From: Nitrospira sp.
GTDB lineage: Bacteria > Nitrospirota > Nitrospiria > Nitrospirales > Nitrospiraceae
Assembly (NCBI GenBank): GCA_029194535.1
Contig: JARFXR010000003.1
Span: 124,001-188,000, forward strand
Length of the DNA: 64,000 nucleotides
Direction: 5' to 3'
Positions 44,432 through 53,744 of this stretch are shown here, piece after piece. The notes under the pieces are model-generated. The model saw nothing but the letters and a program-made list of their open reading frames with translations, was not told where the DNA came from and ran no database searches. Every line of letters begins with the position of its first letter. Position 1 is the first letter of the stretch. The translations under genes and the position numbers were made by a program.

Positions 44432-44756
44432 TCAGGTCTTGCAATCGAACAAACAGTCCTACCGAGCTTGCTGATCACCTTCCTCAAAGTCGTCCGCGGT
44501 GCTGACCCGTGCATCGGGGCTGGGTTTCTTGCCGTCGTGAAATCCCGCACCCAGTGCGTTCGTTCAGGACTGCCGTCGTCCTTCACCTGTTGGGCTGGGA
44601 CCCGACAAGCCGAAACGAGCGACCGTTGCTCTTCGATAGCAACGGTCGAGACTGTACTGTTCGAGGCTTGGCGAGTTTACAGGATTGAGCGAGCGAGGCT
44701 TAGACGGGTGGCCCGGCAGGTGTCTTCGACGACGCGCAGTCCTGATCGGACGTGCT
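44432..44756. other. Gene-free remnant of an insertion
   Basis: 325 bases with no convincing gene on either strand, between the broken antitoxin start and the gene ending at 44757. It begins GTCAGGTCTTGCAATC, preceded by GG, which recalls the end of a widespread transposon-like repeat (tentative). No transposase coding was seen. Confidence 0.4.
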
Positions 44757-45224
44757 TTATGTTTTGGCCGATTTTCCTTCCGGCGCTGCCGCAGAAGTGG
44801 ATTCAGCCGCCTGTTCTTCACCCTCCCCATCTGATGGCTTCTCCTCCTCCGGCACGTCGAACCACTGAACCAGCATCTCGTCCCACCACGCCTCATCGAC
44901 ATCAGGGCCCGGATCGTTGCCGAGAAACGAGACATCGTCTTTGGTGACGGCAGAATCAACGAGGTGCGGTTGAAACTTGGCCCGATCGATCACTTCCTTC
45001 GTGGCAAAGCCGCCGATGACCCAGGAATCCGGGTCGGCACGACGGGACTTGTAGGCTTTGAGGCTCACTTTCAAATACATGAAAATCTGCTGCTGCGTCG
45101 GCTCGCTCACGCCCGACTGCGGCAGGCTCAAAGTTTTTTCGATCTTCTTTCGCCATTGCCGGTCGTCGTAGCGTGACGTGACCAGCTGCAACATTTTCTT
45201 CCCGAGGTCGGCATCGAGCGGCAT
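44757..45224 (-). CDS. Hypothetical acidic protein
   Basis: 155 aa, no family recognised. The N-terminal two thirds are helical and Lys/Asp-rich (DDRQWRKKIEKTL, FMYLKVSLKAYKSR); the C-terminal 35 residues are low-complexity Glu/Ala/Ser. There is no signal peptide or membrane segment. It is 11 bases downstream of the first PEBP gene and may be the last gene of the tldD-tldE-PEBP run. Confidence 0.55.
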   Translation of the reverse strand: MPLDADLGKKMLQLVTSRYDDRQWRKKIEKTLSLPQSGVSEPTQQQIFMYLKVSLKAYKSRRADPDSWVIGGFATKEVIDRAKFQPHLVDSAVTKDDVSFLGNDPGPDVDEAWWDEMLVQWFDVPEEEKPSDGEGEEQAAESTSAAAPEGKSAKT

Positions 45225-45235
45225 GGTAGTGCGTC

Positions 45236-45799
45236 CTATTCTTTCTTGCGGCCGTACATCCCTGTAAATGAGGCCTTTGCGAGTGTGTTCTGGTTCAGAA
45301 AATACCCCACCATCGCGCCGGAAGCCTCAGGCTTCAGCGGCAACTGATCCACTTTCAACGCAAACACCGTAAAGATGTAGCGATGGGGTTTGTCACCCGG
45401 TGGCGGACAAGGCCCGCCATAGCCGGGCTGCCCGAAATCCGTCACGCTCTGAACGCTGCCCTGCGGCGCCGCGCTGCCGTCGGATTTCCCAGCACCGGCA
45501 GCCAATGACGTCGCGCTCGGAGAAATATTGAAGATCAGCCAATGCCACCAGCCGCTGCCGGTCGGCGCATCGGGATCGTAGACCGTCACGGCAAAACTCT
45601 TCGTGTCCTTCGGCGCATTCAACCAGCGCAACTCCGGTGAGACGTTTCCGCCGGTGCAGCCGAAGCCGTTGAATACGTGCTCGTTACCGATCGTCATCTT
45701 GTTCTTGACCGTCGGGCTATCGAGCCGAAAGTCTGCTGCGCTGCTGACGCCGGGCAGCACGGTCAGCGTGAGAAGCATCAGGCTCCATGCATATCGCAT
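45236..45799 (-). CDS. Secreted PEBP (YbhB/YbcL) protein
   Basis: 187-aa exported phosphatidylethanolamine-binding-type protein. Signal peptide with cut near SSA|ADF. The fold motifs SPELRWLNAPKDTKSFAVTVYDPDAP and GGPCPPPGDKPHRYIF are intact, including the ligand-site DPDAP and the GxHRYxF turn. The family binds phospholipid head groups or acts as a protease inhibitor in some lineages; the role in bacteria is unclear. It is a tandem paralogue of the next gene. ATG 45799 is chosen because the signal begins there. Confidence 0.9.
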   Translation of the reverse strand: MRYAWSLMLLTLTVLPGVSSAADFRLDSPTVKNKMTIGNEHVFNGFGCTGGNVSPELRWLNAPKDTKSFAVTVYDPDAPTGSGWWHWLIFNISPSATSLAAGAGKSDGSAAPQGSVQSVTDFGQPGYGGPCPPPGDKPHRYIFTVFALKVDQLPLKPEASGAMVGYFLNQNTLAKASFTGMYGRKKE

Positions 45800-45820
45800 C
45801 CGTTCCTCTTCTTCCAATCT

Positions 45821-46387
45821 TCATCGACCCTTTTGATAGGTGCCCATCAACTGCGCCTCGGCGATGATGTGGCCTTTCATCGCCTCTTCCAGCTTGGCCT
45901 TGGTCGGTTGCTTCAAGTCCGGAAGCACGGTATCAAGCGCGTAGAGTTTATGGAAATAGCGGTGACGGCCGATCGGGGGACAGGGTCCGCCGTAACCGGT
46001 CCGCTTCCAGTCGTTCACTCCTTCTTTCGTCCCTCCGGGCAACGTCTTGGTACCTTCTGAAAGACCGCCGTTTGCTGCCGGCAGATCGTAGAGAACCCAG
46101 TGCACCCAGGTCCTCTGCGGCGCAGCCGGATCCGGAGCGTCCGGATCGTCCACGATGAGGGTGAGGCTCTTGGCGCCAGCCGGTACGTCGGTCCAAGCCA
46201 GTGGCGGCGAGATGTCGTTCCCTTCACATGTGTAGACGGTCGGAATTGAACCCTGGTGGTTGAATGCCGTCGAGGTCAGACGCATGGTTCCCTCCGCGCT
46301 TGCGACGGCGTTCCCGGGTGCAATGGCGAGTCCAAGCACTGCGGCGAATGTGCCAATCCGAACTCCTTCTCTTTTCTTCGCTGTCAC
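45821..46387 (-). CDS. Secreted PEBP (YbhB/YbcL) protein, second copy
   Basis: 188 aa, paralogue of the adjacent 45236-45799 gene and of the same family. It has a signal peptide (residues about 8-30, ending ASAEG), then SPPLAWTDVPAGAKSLTLIVDDPDAPDP and GPCPPIGRHRYFHKLYALD. Ligand-site residues DPDAP and HRYF are conserved. It lies 33 bases after the tldE stop on the same strand. The two copies have diverged substantially, so the duplication is old. Confidence 0.9.
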   Translation of the reverse strand: MTAKKREGVRIGTFAAVLGLAIAPGNAVASAEGTMRLTSTAFNHQGSIPTVYTCEGNDISPPLAWTDVPAGAKSLTLIVDDPDAPDPAAPQRTWVHWVLYDLPAANGGLSEGTKTLPGGTKEGVNDWKRTGYGGPCPPIGRHRYFHKLYALDTVLPDLKQPTKAKLEEAMKGHIIAEAQLMGTYQKGR

Positions 46388-46419
46388 TCAGCCCTCAGCA
46401 CTCACCGCTCAGCACGATG

Positions 46420-47787
46420 TCAGCTGCCCGCGACCATCATCTCGGCAATCTTCAGCGTCGGACTGGCGATCCGGCCACGAAAACTCAGATCGTTCCCGAC
46501 GATCTCAATATCCCGGAACATCTGCTTTAGATTGCCCGCGATGGTGATTTCCTCGACAGGATACGCGAGTTCACCGTTCTCGATCCAGAAACCGCTCGCG
46601 CCGCGGGAATAGTCGCCCGTGACCATATTGATACCGAAGCCGATCAATTCCGTGACATAGAGGCCGTCCTTGACCGTTCCAATAATCTCGCCGGCACTCC
46701 GGCTCCCTGGAGCCAAATAGAAGTTCGTAGGGCCGACGGACGGACTCTCTCCCACGCTGCGGGACGCGTTGCCCGTTGACGGCAATCCGAGCTTTCTACC
46801 GGAATAAGCATCAAGCAGGTAGCTGGTGAGACGGCCCTTCTCGACGACTGTGTTCTTCCTCGTGGCCAATCCCTCGCCGTCGAACGGTCTCGAACCGAGC
46901 CCCTCGACCATGCGTCCATCGTCATAGACCGTCACGTACTCGGGCGCCAACGGCTTGCCAAGTTGCCCGATCAGAAACGACGCCCCTTTGTAGAGGCTGT
47001 AACCCGACACGGCACCGCAGAGATTTCCCAGAAGACTGGCGGCCATCTCCTGATCGAAGACGACCGGCATCCGCCTGGTACCCACCTTCTTAGCTCCCAG
47101 CCGCCGAACGGCCCGCTTCGCCGCTTCCGCTCCGATCGCCTCCGGAGACTCCAACTTGCAAAATTTTCGCTGTACCCCGTACCAGGCGTCCCGCTGCATC
47201 CCGCCGGTAAGGGGATCGACCGCAATGGGAGATACGGAGAGTGAGAAGCTCGAGCTACGATATTCCCCGATAAAACCATGACTGTTCGCTAGAACGATTC
47301 GACCGGACGATGAGTCGAAGTCGGCGCCCTCGGAATTGGTGATCCGGTTGTCGGCCCCCAGCGCCGCCGATTCAGCCCGCCTGGCCAGTTCAATCTGCCG
47401 ATCGGTATCGAGCCTGGTCGCATCATAGAGATCGAGATCCGGTTGCTCCTCCGCCATCTCTTCGGCAGCGGGCAAGCCTGAGACCTGATCTACCACCACC
47501 GCCCGAGCCAGCGTACAGGTTTGCTCGACCAACTGATGAAGGGAAGCGGTCGAAAAGTCCGAGGTCGACACACTGGCCGAGCGCTTGCCCATGAACACGC
47601 GAAGTCCCAGACGTTTCTCTCTGGCCTTGGTCAGCCGGTCTACCGCGGCGAGCCGAACCTGCACCGACAGGTTTTCCCCGTCGACGATAACGATGTCGGC
47701 CTCCGTGGCTCCGCTGCGTTTCGCCATGGCCAACACGTCCGAGGCGAGTTGTCGATAACCGTCAGTGGGAGTAATGGCGCCGTTCAT
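46420..47787 (-). CDS. tldE: TldE/PmbA metalloprotease subunit
   Basis: 455-aa subunit of the TldD/TldE protease, which degrades unfolded peptides and matures some RiPPs such as microcin B17. TldE itself lacks the metal site; consistent with this no HExxxH is seen. Conserved: the N-terminal ARRAESAALGADNR region, RSSSFSLSVSPIAVD and the C-terminal GVTGDYSRGASGFWIENGE-like stretch. It begins 3 bases after the tldD stop, so the two are coupled. No RiPP precursor is visible nearby. Confidence 0.93.
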   Translation of the reverse strand: MNGAITPTDGYRQLASDVLAMAKRSGATEADIVIVDGENLSVQVRLAAVDRLTKAREKRLGLRVFMGKRSASVSTSDFSTASLHQLVEQTCTLARAVVVDQVSGLPAAEEMAEEQPDLDLYDATRLDTDRQIELARRAESAALGADNRITNSEGADFDSSSGRIVLANSHGFIGEYRSSSFSLSVSPIAVDPLTGGMQRDAWYGVQRKFCKLESPEAIGAEAAKRAVRRLGAKKVGTRRMPVVFDQEMAASLLGNLCGAVSGYSLYKGASFLIGQLGKPLAPEYVTVYDDGRMVEGLGSRPFDGEGLATRKNTVVEKGRLTSYLLDAYSGRKLGLPSTGNASRSVGESPSVGPTNFYLAPGSRSAGEIIGTVKDGLYVTELIGFGINMVTGDYSRGASGFWIENGELAYPVEEITIAGNLKQMFRDIEIVGNDLSFRGRIASPTLKIAEMMVAGS

Positions 47788-47790
47788 CCG

Positions 47791-49224
47791 CTATTCCGAT
47801 TGGGTTCCGCCGACGGTGATCTCGTCGATTCTGATGGTGGGAAGTCCGACGCCGACGGGAACGGACTGTCCTTCTTTTCCACAGGTTCCGATGCCTTCGT
47901 CCAGTTTCAAGTCGTGACCCACCATCGAGACCTTCGTCAGAATCTCCGGCCCGCTGCCGATCAGGGTCGCCCCTTTGACGGGTCTGGTCACTTTGCCGTC
48001 CTCAATCAAGTACGCCTCGCTGGCGGAAAACACGAACTTGCCGTTCGTGATATCGACCTGTCCTCCCCCGAACGACACCGCATAGAGCCCCTTGTTGACC
48101 GACCTGATGATGTCGTCCGGCTCGGATTGACCGGCCAACATGAAGGTATTGGTCATGCGGGGTAAGACGACGCTTTGATAGCTTTCTCGACGACCGTTGC
48201 CGGTCAGAGGAATCCCCATCAATCGCGCATTGAGTTTGTCGGTGATATAGCCGCGAAGGATACCCTGTTCGATCAACATGGTTCGCCCGGTCGGCGTGCC
48301 TTCGTCGTCCATGTTGAGGGAACCTCGACGGCCCGGGAGCGTGCCGTCATCCACGATCGTGCAGACATCGGATGCGACCCGCTTGCCCAGGAGGTTGGAG
48401 AACGCCGAGGTCTTCTTCCGATTGAAGTCCGCCTCCAACCCATGTCCGATGGCCTCATGCAGGAGGATGCCGGGCCAGCCTCCACCCAACACCACCGGCA
48501 TCACACCTGCCGGAGCCTCCACGGCCGAAAGGTTCAAAATCGCAGTCCGTGCCGCTTCCCTGGCGTAGACCAGATGGCGTTCGCCTTCCCGGTAGAAATC
48601 AAACCCGATGCGCCCTCCGCCCCCGAAGGATCCGACCTGACGGTTGCCGTTCTCTTCCGCGATGCAGGTCACTTGGAGCCGTGATAAGGGCTGCACGTCT
48701 CCGATGATCATCCCCTCGGACGTCGCCACCATGACGATTTTGAATTCGGTATTGAACGAGGCCATGACGTTCTTGATACGGGGGTCATACTTGCGGGCTT
48801 CGGCGTCGATTTGGTTCAACAGTGCAACCCGGTCCGCCGTCGCGACTTCCAGCGCCAGTTGGGGTACCGGGTAGAGATCGTGGCGCGGCCTGGCGTGCAC
48901 CGGAACCGGCAGGGTCTCGGTCCCGCCGGGGCTCATCGCAATATAGCGGGCGGTGTCGGCCGCCAACTCCAGATCCTGTTTTTGCAGCTCGTCCGAATAG
49001 GCGAACCCGGTCTTTTCGCCGGCAGTGGCCCGTACCCCGACTCCTTGTGAGATACTCTTCGTGGCCCGCTTGACCAGGGACTCCTCCATCGATACGGATT
49101 CGGTGATGGACGATTCGAAGTAGAGATCGGCATAGTCGACGGCGCGGACCTTCACACGGGCAAGAGCCGAGCAGATCTCGCGCTCGGTGAGGCCGAAGGA
49201 GTCGAGAGGAATCAGTTGTGCCAT
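47791..49224 (-). CDS. tldD: TldD metalloprotease
   Basis: 477-aa catalytic subunit of TldD/TldE. The zinc motif HEAIGHGLEADF (HExxxH, near residue 258) is present, with downstream Cys/Asp-rich DDGTLPGRRGSLNMDDEGTP and C-terminal KVSMVGHDLKLDEGIGTCGKEGQ. The start at 49224 (MAQLIPL) was chosen; the frame is open upstream to 49314 but lacks homology-like sequence. The uppS promoter lies in the divergent gap. Confidence 0.93.
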   Translation of the reverse strand: MAQLIPLDSFGLTEREICSALARVKVRAVDYADLYFESSITESVSMEESLVKRATKSISQGVGVRATAGEKTGFAYSDELQKQDLELAADTARYIAMSPGGTETLPVPVHARPRHDLYPVPQLALEVATADRVALLNQIDAEARKYDPRIKNVMASFNTEFKIVMVATSEGMIIGDVQPLSRLQVTCIAEENGNRQVGSFGGGGRIGFDFYREGERHLVYAREAARTAILNLSAVEAPAGVMPVVLGGGWPGILLHEAIGHGLEADFNRKKTSAFSNLLGKRVASDVCTIVDDGTLPGRRGSLNMDDEGTPTGRTMLIEQGILRGYITDKLNARLMGIPLTGNGRRESYQSVVLPRMTNTFMLAGQSEPDDIIRSVNKGLYAVSFGGGQVDITNGKFVFSASEAYLIEDGKVTRPVKGATLIGSGPEILTKVSMVGHDLKLDEGIGTCGKEGQSVPVGVGLPTIRIDEITVGGTQSE

Positions 49225-49349
49225 CAGGAAACTCTCTGTTGTGCGGTGGCCGTCATGAGAAGAATTCGGAGTATAGCCGATACATTTGAACAGGTGCAAC
49301 GCGAACTCATCCAACCCATGGCTTTTGCAAGGAATTTAGGAAATACTGT

Positions 49350-49378
49350 TTGACTTTCCCAAGTCGTCTCAGTAGACT
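49350..49378 (+). promoter_or_regulatory. Sigma-70 promoter of the uppS cluster
   Basis: A -35 TTGACT (49350-49355) and a -10 TAGACT (49373-49378) are exactly 17 bases apart. The uppS ATG is 55 bases downstream. Confidence 0.55.
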
Positions 49379-49433
49379 TTCCCTACCTCCCACACCTACT
49401 TTCAATGAAAGGGTCCTCCGAAAACAAGATCCT

Positions 49434-50219
49434 ATGAATACCGGATTATCCGCTGGTATCGACCAACTTTCAGACGCAGACCTGGCTGCCAAACTCGATC
49501 CCGACCTCCTTCCCAAGCACCTGGCGATCATCATGGATGGAAACGGTCGCTGGGCCGAAGCGCGGAACCTGCCCCGCATCGCTGGCCACCGGGAAGGAAT
49601 CAAATCCGTCCGGGAAATGATCACGAGCTGCCTCGAATTGGGCATCCAGGCGTTGACGATTTTCGCTTTCTCCCAGGAGAACTGGAACCGGCCGACTCAG
49701 GAAATCAACGCGTTGATGGGACTGTTGGAATACTACCTGTCCACCGAACGCAACAAGCTGATCGAGCAGGGCGTGCGGTTCCGGACGATCGGACGGGCAG
49801 AATTGCTTCCGGCCTCCGCGCTTCAATGGGTGCGCGCGGCGGAGCACGAAACCGCCCGTCTCAACAAGCTGCACCTGACGGTAGCCCTGAGTTACGGCGG
49901 CAGAGCCGAAATGGTGGATGCCGTGCGCCAGATTGCCCGGGAAGTTCGGGATGGAAAAATTCAACCGGAAGAGGTCGACGAATCGCTCGTGCATCAGTTC
50001 CTATACACCCATGATTTGCCCGACCCGGACCTGTTGATCCGCACCAGTGGGGAAGCGCGCATCAGCAATTTTCTATTGTGGCAGCTGGCCTATACCGAAC
50101 TCTACTTCACGCCCACGCTCTGGCCCGACTTCAGACGGCGTGAATTGCTGCTGGCCTTGCTCGAATTTCAGCGCCGGGAGCGCCGTTTCGGCCGCGTCTT
50201 CAACAGCCTCACATCCTAA
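49434..50219 (+). CDS. uppS: Undecaprenyl diphosphate synthase
   Basis: 261 aa, cis-prenyltransferase making the lipid carrier for cell wall and LPS. The pyrophosphate-binding IIMDGNGRWAE near residue 36 holds the key Asp, and SQENWNRP, FRTIG and DLLIRTSGEARISNFLLWQ are intact. Cytosolic, membrane-associated. ATG 49434 was chosen because the longer frame from 49350 overlaps the promoter. It leads the uppS-cdsA-dxr-rseP-proS cluster. Confidence 0.95.
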   Translation: MNTGLSAGIDQLSDADLAAKLDPDLLPKHLAIIMDGNGRWAEARNLPRIAGHREGIKSVREMITSCLELGIQALTIFAFSQENWNRPTQEINALMGLLEYYLSTERNKLIEQGVRFRTIGRAELLPASALQWVRAAEHETARLNKLHLTVALSYGGRAEMVDAVRQIAREVRDGKIQPEEVDESLVHQFLYTHDLPDPDLLIRTSGEARISNFLLWQLAYTELYFTPTLWPDFRRRELLLALLEFQRRERRFGRVFNSLTS

Positions 50220-50280
50220 GGCGGATCGTTCGACGACACACCGTCACCGAGCATCCTGTCCGACCCTGGTGGATACGAAT

Positions 50281-51150
50281 ATGGTGGAGTGCCGCATTAC
50301 GAGTCACGATCCGCCGATGCCGACGGTGGCGCGCCGATTCGACGCCCGCCGCGTCTATACGGTGCTGGTGCTGGCGCCGCTGCTTTATGCCGCGATCCGC
50401 TACTTCCCTCCCCTCGCGTTCACGGGACTCGTCTTCACGGTGGGTTCGATCGCCTTGCTGGAATTCTACCGGCTCGGCCTCATGCCCCCGGGTGAACGAC
50501 CATATGTCGGAATCGGCCTCCTCGGATTCGCCGCCCTGCTCCTCGCGCCCCATCACGGTGAATTCCTGGTCCCGACTCTGCTCGCCGTGGTGATCGGAAC
50601 ACTGTCGATCCCCCTCGTCCTGCGACTTCCTCTGGATCACGTCTTGAGGAACAGCGCTGCGACTCTCTTGGGTATCTTGTATCTTGGCATGACGCTCAGC
50701 TTCGTGATCCGAACCAGATTGCTGGACCATGGCGAATGGCTCGTGTTTTTTCTCCTGCTCGTGACATGGGCCGGCGACACGGGAGCCTATTACGCGGGAA
50801 CCATCTGGGGGCAGCATCGGCTGGCGCCACGAATCAGCCCAAAGAAGTCCGTCGAAGGTTTGGTGGGCGGGTTGCTCGCAGCCGTGACGGCCGCCTATCT
50901 GGCGCGCTGGTGGTTTTTGCCCATGCTGTCGATGATCGATTGCGCCGTACTCGCTCTGCTGCTGACCGCGGCGGGACTCGGGGGCGATCTGGCGGAATCG
51001 GCGATGAAGCGAAGCGTCGGCGCTAAGGATTCAGGCGGCGTTCTACCCGGTCATGGAGGCATGCTTGATCGCCTCGACAGTCTCTTGTTCACGGCCCCGA
51101 CGTTCTTCTACTATGTGACGGTGATGACCCGCTCTGAGACTTTGGCGTGA
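50281..51150 (+). CDS. cdsA: Phosphatidate cytidylyltransferase
   Basis: 289-aa inner-membrane enzyme making CDP-diacylglycerol for phospholipids. About eight helices are predicted. The family signature SVGAKDSGGVLPGHGGMLDRLDS is complete near the C-terminus, with SPKKSVEGLVGG before it. The ATG at 50281 is used; a second at 50317 is possible, and neither has a strong ribosome site. It starts 61 bases after uppS in the cluster order common to many bacteria. Confidence 0.92.
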   Translation: MVECRITSHDPPMPTVARRFDARRVYTVLVLAPLLYAAIRYFPPLAFTGLVFTVGSIALLEFYRLGLMPPGERPYVGIGLLGFAALLLAPHHGEFLVPTLLAVVIGTLSIPLVLRLPLDHVLRNSAATLLGILYLGMTLSFVIRTRLLDHGEWLVFFLLLVTWAGDTGAYYAGTIWGQHRLAPRISPKKSVEGLVGGLLAAVTAAYLARWWFLPMLSMIDCAVLALLLTAAGLGGDLAESAMKRSVGAKDSGGVLPGHGGMLDRLDSLLFTAPTFFYYVTVMTRSETLA

Positions 51151-51160
51151 AGGAGCCATC

Positions 51161-52321
51161 ATGAAGACTATCGTGATCCTGGGATCCACCGGCTCAATCG
51201 GGACGAACACCCTCGATATCGTGAACCGATTTCCCGATCAGTTTCGGATCGCCGGTTTGACGGCGGGAAACAACGATGACATGTTGGACGACCAGATCCG
51301 CCGGTACAAACCGCGTGTCGTTGCTCTGGCCAACGAAGCGGCCGCAGCCCGGCTCCGCCGCCGCTGCGTCGATGTCTCCGTTGAAATTCTGTCCGGACAG
51401 GACGGCCTGACCCAGGTCGCAGCTCTCCCGGAGGCGGAGTTGGTCGTATCGGCCATCGTCGGCGGAGCCGGACTTGTCCCCACCTTGGCCGCCATTCGCA
51501 GCGGCAAGCACATCGCGTTGGCCAACAAGGAGCCGATGGTAATGGCCGGACAGTTGATGCAGGAGGAAGCCCGTCGTCATGAGGTCAAGATTTTTCCGGT
51601 CGACAGCGAACACAGCGCCATCTTCCAGTCGTTGGAAGGCCACCGGATCGAGGATGTCCGGCGCCTGATCCTGACCGCATCCGGTGGGGCGCTCTGGACG
51701 CTTACCAAGGAGCAATTGCAGGAGGTCACCCCTGAACAAGCGCTCCAACATCCCAACTGGAAAATGGGCGCCAAGATCACCATCGATTCTGCCACCCTGA
51801 TGAACAAAGGTCTGGAAGTGGTCGAAGCCCGATGGCTGTTCGACATCTCGGAATCCCGCATCGACGTGCTGGTTCACCGGGAAAGCATCATCCACTCTCT
51901 GGTAGAATACGAGGATCGGTCGATGATCGCCCAACTCGGATTACCGGACATGCGGACCCCGATCTCCTATGCCATGCGCTACCCTGAACGTCTAGCACTT
52001 GATCTTCCATCGCTCGATCTCACGGAGGTGGGCAAGTTGTCGTTCTGCAAACCCGACCACGATCGTTTTCCCTGCCTCCGACTGGGCTACGAATCGCTGC
52101 GCATCGGCGGCACGATGCCGGCTGCGATGAATGCCGCCAACGAAATCGCGGTGGAAGCATTCTTGAACGGCGGCATCAGGTTCCCGGCGATCGCGGACAT
52201 CATCAGACAGACCATGGATGCCCATCAGCGCCGCGAGGTCGATACGATCGAGGCCGCGCTGGAGGCTGACCGATGGGCCAGAGAAAAGGCCGAATCGCTC
52301 GCTGGATCATTGGCTCGATAA
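51161..52321 (+). CDS. dxr: 1-deoxy-D-xylulose 5-phosphate reductoisomerase
   Basis: 386 aa, the first committed enzyme of the MEP isoprenoid pathway, feeding UppS and HpnD. NADPH motif ILGSTGSIGTNTLDIV at residue 4; metal/substrate motifs VDSEHSAIFQSL near 147, LTASGGALW near 168, DSATLMNKGLE near 205 and the MNAANEIAVEAFL region are all intact. Normal length. It starts 10 bases after cdsA. Confidence 0.96.
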   Translation: MKTIVILGSTGSIGTNTLDIVNRFPDQFRIAGLTAGNNDDMLDDQIRRYKPRVVALANEAAAARLRRRCVDVSVEILSGQDGLTQVAALPEAELVVSAIVGGAGLVPTLAAIRSGKHIALANKEPMVMAGQLMQEEARRHEVKIFPVDSEHSAIFQSLEGHRIEDVRRLILTASGGALWTLTKEQLQEVTPEQALQHPNWKMGAKITIDSATLMNKGLEVVEARWLFDISESRIDVLVHRESIIHSLVEYEDRSMIAQLGLPDMRTPISYAMRYPERLALDLPSLDLTEVGKLSFCKPDHDRFPCLRLGYESLRIGGTMPAAMNAANEIAVEAFLNGGIRFPAIADIIRQTMDAHQRREVDTIEAALEADRWAREKAESLAGSLAR

Positions 52322-52343
52322 CAATCCGAAATGGAGTAACCCT

Positions 52344-53738
52344 GTGTTTATGGCGTTGACTTGGGCTCCCGACAGCGTCTGGCTCCTGCTCCAGAAGGCT
52401 TGGTGGTTTCTCGTCGTCCTGGGGGTCCTGGTGGCCTTTCATGAACTCGGCCATTTTCTGGCCGCCCGCTGGGTCGGGGTCAAAGTGCTCAAGTTTTCGC
52501 TCGGATTCGGCCCGAAGATCTTCGGCCGGCAGATGGGTGAGACCGAATACCTCGTGTCGGCGATTCCGCTCGGCGGCTACGTCAAGCTCTTCGGGGAGGA
52601 TGAGGCCGAAGCCATCACGCCGGAGGACCGGCGAAGGTCCTTTGCACATCAAGGCTTGTGGGGGAAGGTGCTGATCGTGGCGGCGGGACCGGGCTTCAAC
52701 TTTATCCTCGCCTATCTGATCTTTGCAGGCTGGTTGGCCACGGGCTCCCCGCTGTTTGTACCGACCTTTAAGGACTTGAGTGCCGACGTCGAAGCCATGG
52801 TCCCGGGATCACCGGCCGCCCAGGCGGGAATGCAGATCGGGGACCGGATCACCAAGGTCAATGGACGGGACATCTCCACTCGAACGGAGCTTTTTGACGC
52901 CGTCGCAAAGGGCAACGGACAAGCGCTCTCCCTTGAGATTTTGCGCGACGGGCAGGCCAAAACGATCAGCGTCGCTCCCACCAAGGCCCCACCCCAATCC
53001 TCGCAGACCGAAGAAGCAGTCTATTCGCTGGGCATTGAAGAGACGCCCGCGTTGGTGACCTCCGTCATGCACGGTTCCCCGGCCGCGCAGGCCGGGCTTC
53101 AGGCAGGTGATCGGGTGGTGAGCATCGACGGCCGACCGATCTACACCTGGTCTCAGATGACCGGGATGGTGAAGGATCACCCCAACCAATCGCTCCAGCT
53201 GGAGGTTCTGCGGGACAGCCGACGCATGCCGCTGACCGTGACGCCTTCGGCCGAGCAGACGACGGTGAACGGCCGGCAGGTGGAAGTCGGAAAGATCGGC
53301 ATCTCCGGTCCGGGCCGTTCCGTCATGCGATCGAGCAACCCTCTGCTCTCCCTCTACGACGGCCTTCTGGCAACGTGGGGCTGGACGGAGCTAACCGCGG
53401 TCGGACTGTACAAGATGGTCATCGGGGACATTTCGAGCAAGAACATCGGCGGGCCGCTGACCATCGCCAACATTTCCGGCGAAGCCGCTTCGCAAGGTGT
53501 CTCGAGCGTCATCTTCCTCATCGCGATCCTCAGCATCAATCTGGGCGTGCTCAATCTCCTTCCCATCCCCATCTTGGACGGGGGACACTTGCTTTTCTTC
53601 CTCATAGAAGGCATTCTCCGGAAGCCGCTCGGCGAGCGCCAGCGCGAAGTGGCTCAACAAGTCGGGCTGGTGCTGCTCGTCGGCGTGATGATTTTTGCCT
53701 TCTGGAACGACCTCGAACGAATCTTCTTCTCCCACTGA
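52344..53738 (+). CDS. rseP: Site-2 protease RseP
   Basis: 464-aa membrane zinc protease that cleaves anti-sigma factors and signal-peptide remnants. The zinc motif AFHELGHFLAARW is in helix 1; two PDZ domains (about residues 140-200 and 215-290) sit in the periplasmic loop; NLLPIPILDGGHL completes the active site in a late helix. The GTG at 52344 is preferred over the ATG at 52350: GGAG at 52333-52336 is 7 bases before the GTG. It starts 22 bases after dxr; the ECF42 sigma factor in the window has no recognised anti-sigma partner. Confidence 0.94.
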   Translation: MFMALTWAPDSVWLLLQKAWWFLVVLGVLVAFHELGHFLAARWVGVKVLKFSLGFGPKIFGRQMGETEYLVSAIPLGGYVKLFGEDEAEAITPEDRRRSFAHQGLWGKVLIVAAGPGFNFILAYLIFAGWLATGSPLFVPTFKDLSADVEAMVPGSPAAQAGMQIGDRITKVNGRDISTRTELFDAVAKGNGQALSLEILRDGQAKTISVAPTKAPPQSSQTEEAVYSLGIEETPALVTSVMHGSPAAQAGLQAGDRVVSIDGRPIYTWSQMTGMVKDHPNQSLQLEVLRDSRRMPLTVTPSAEQTTVNGRQVEVGKIGISGPGRSVMRSSNPLLSLYDGLLATWGWTELTAVGLYKMVIGDISSKNIGGPLTIANISGEAASQGVSSVIFLIAILSINLGVLNLLPIPILDGGHLLFFLIEGILRKPLGERQREVAQQVGLVLLVGVMIFAFWNDLERIFFSH

Positions 53739-53744
53739 CGACTC

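Noticed and set aside
44432-44947. Continuation of the antitoxin-like frame to 196 residues
   Set aside because: After codon 25 the residues lose any antitoxin pattern and run into the antisense of the gene at 44757.
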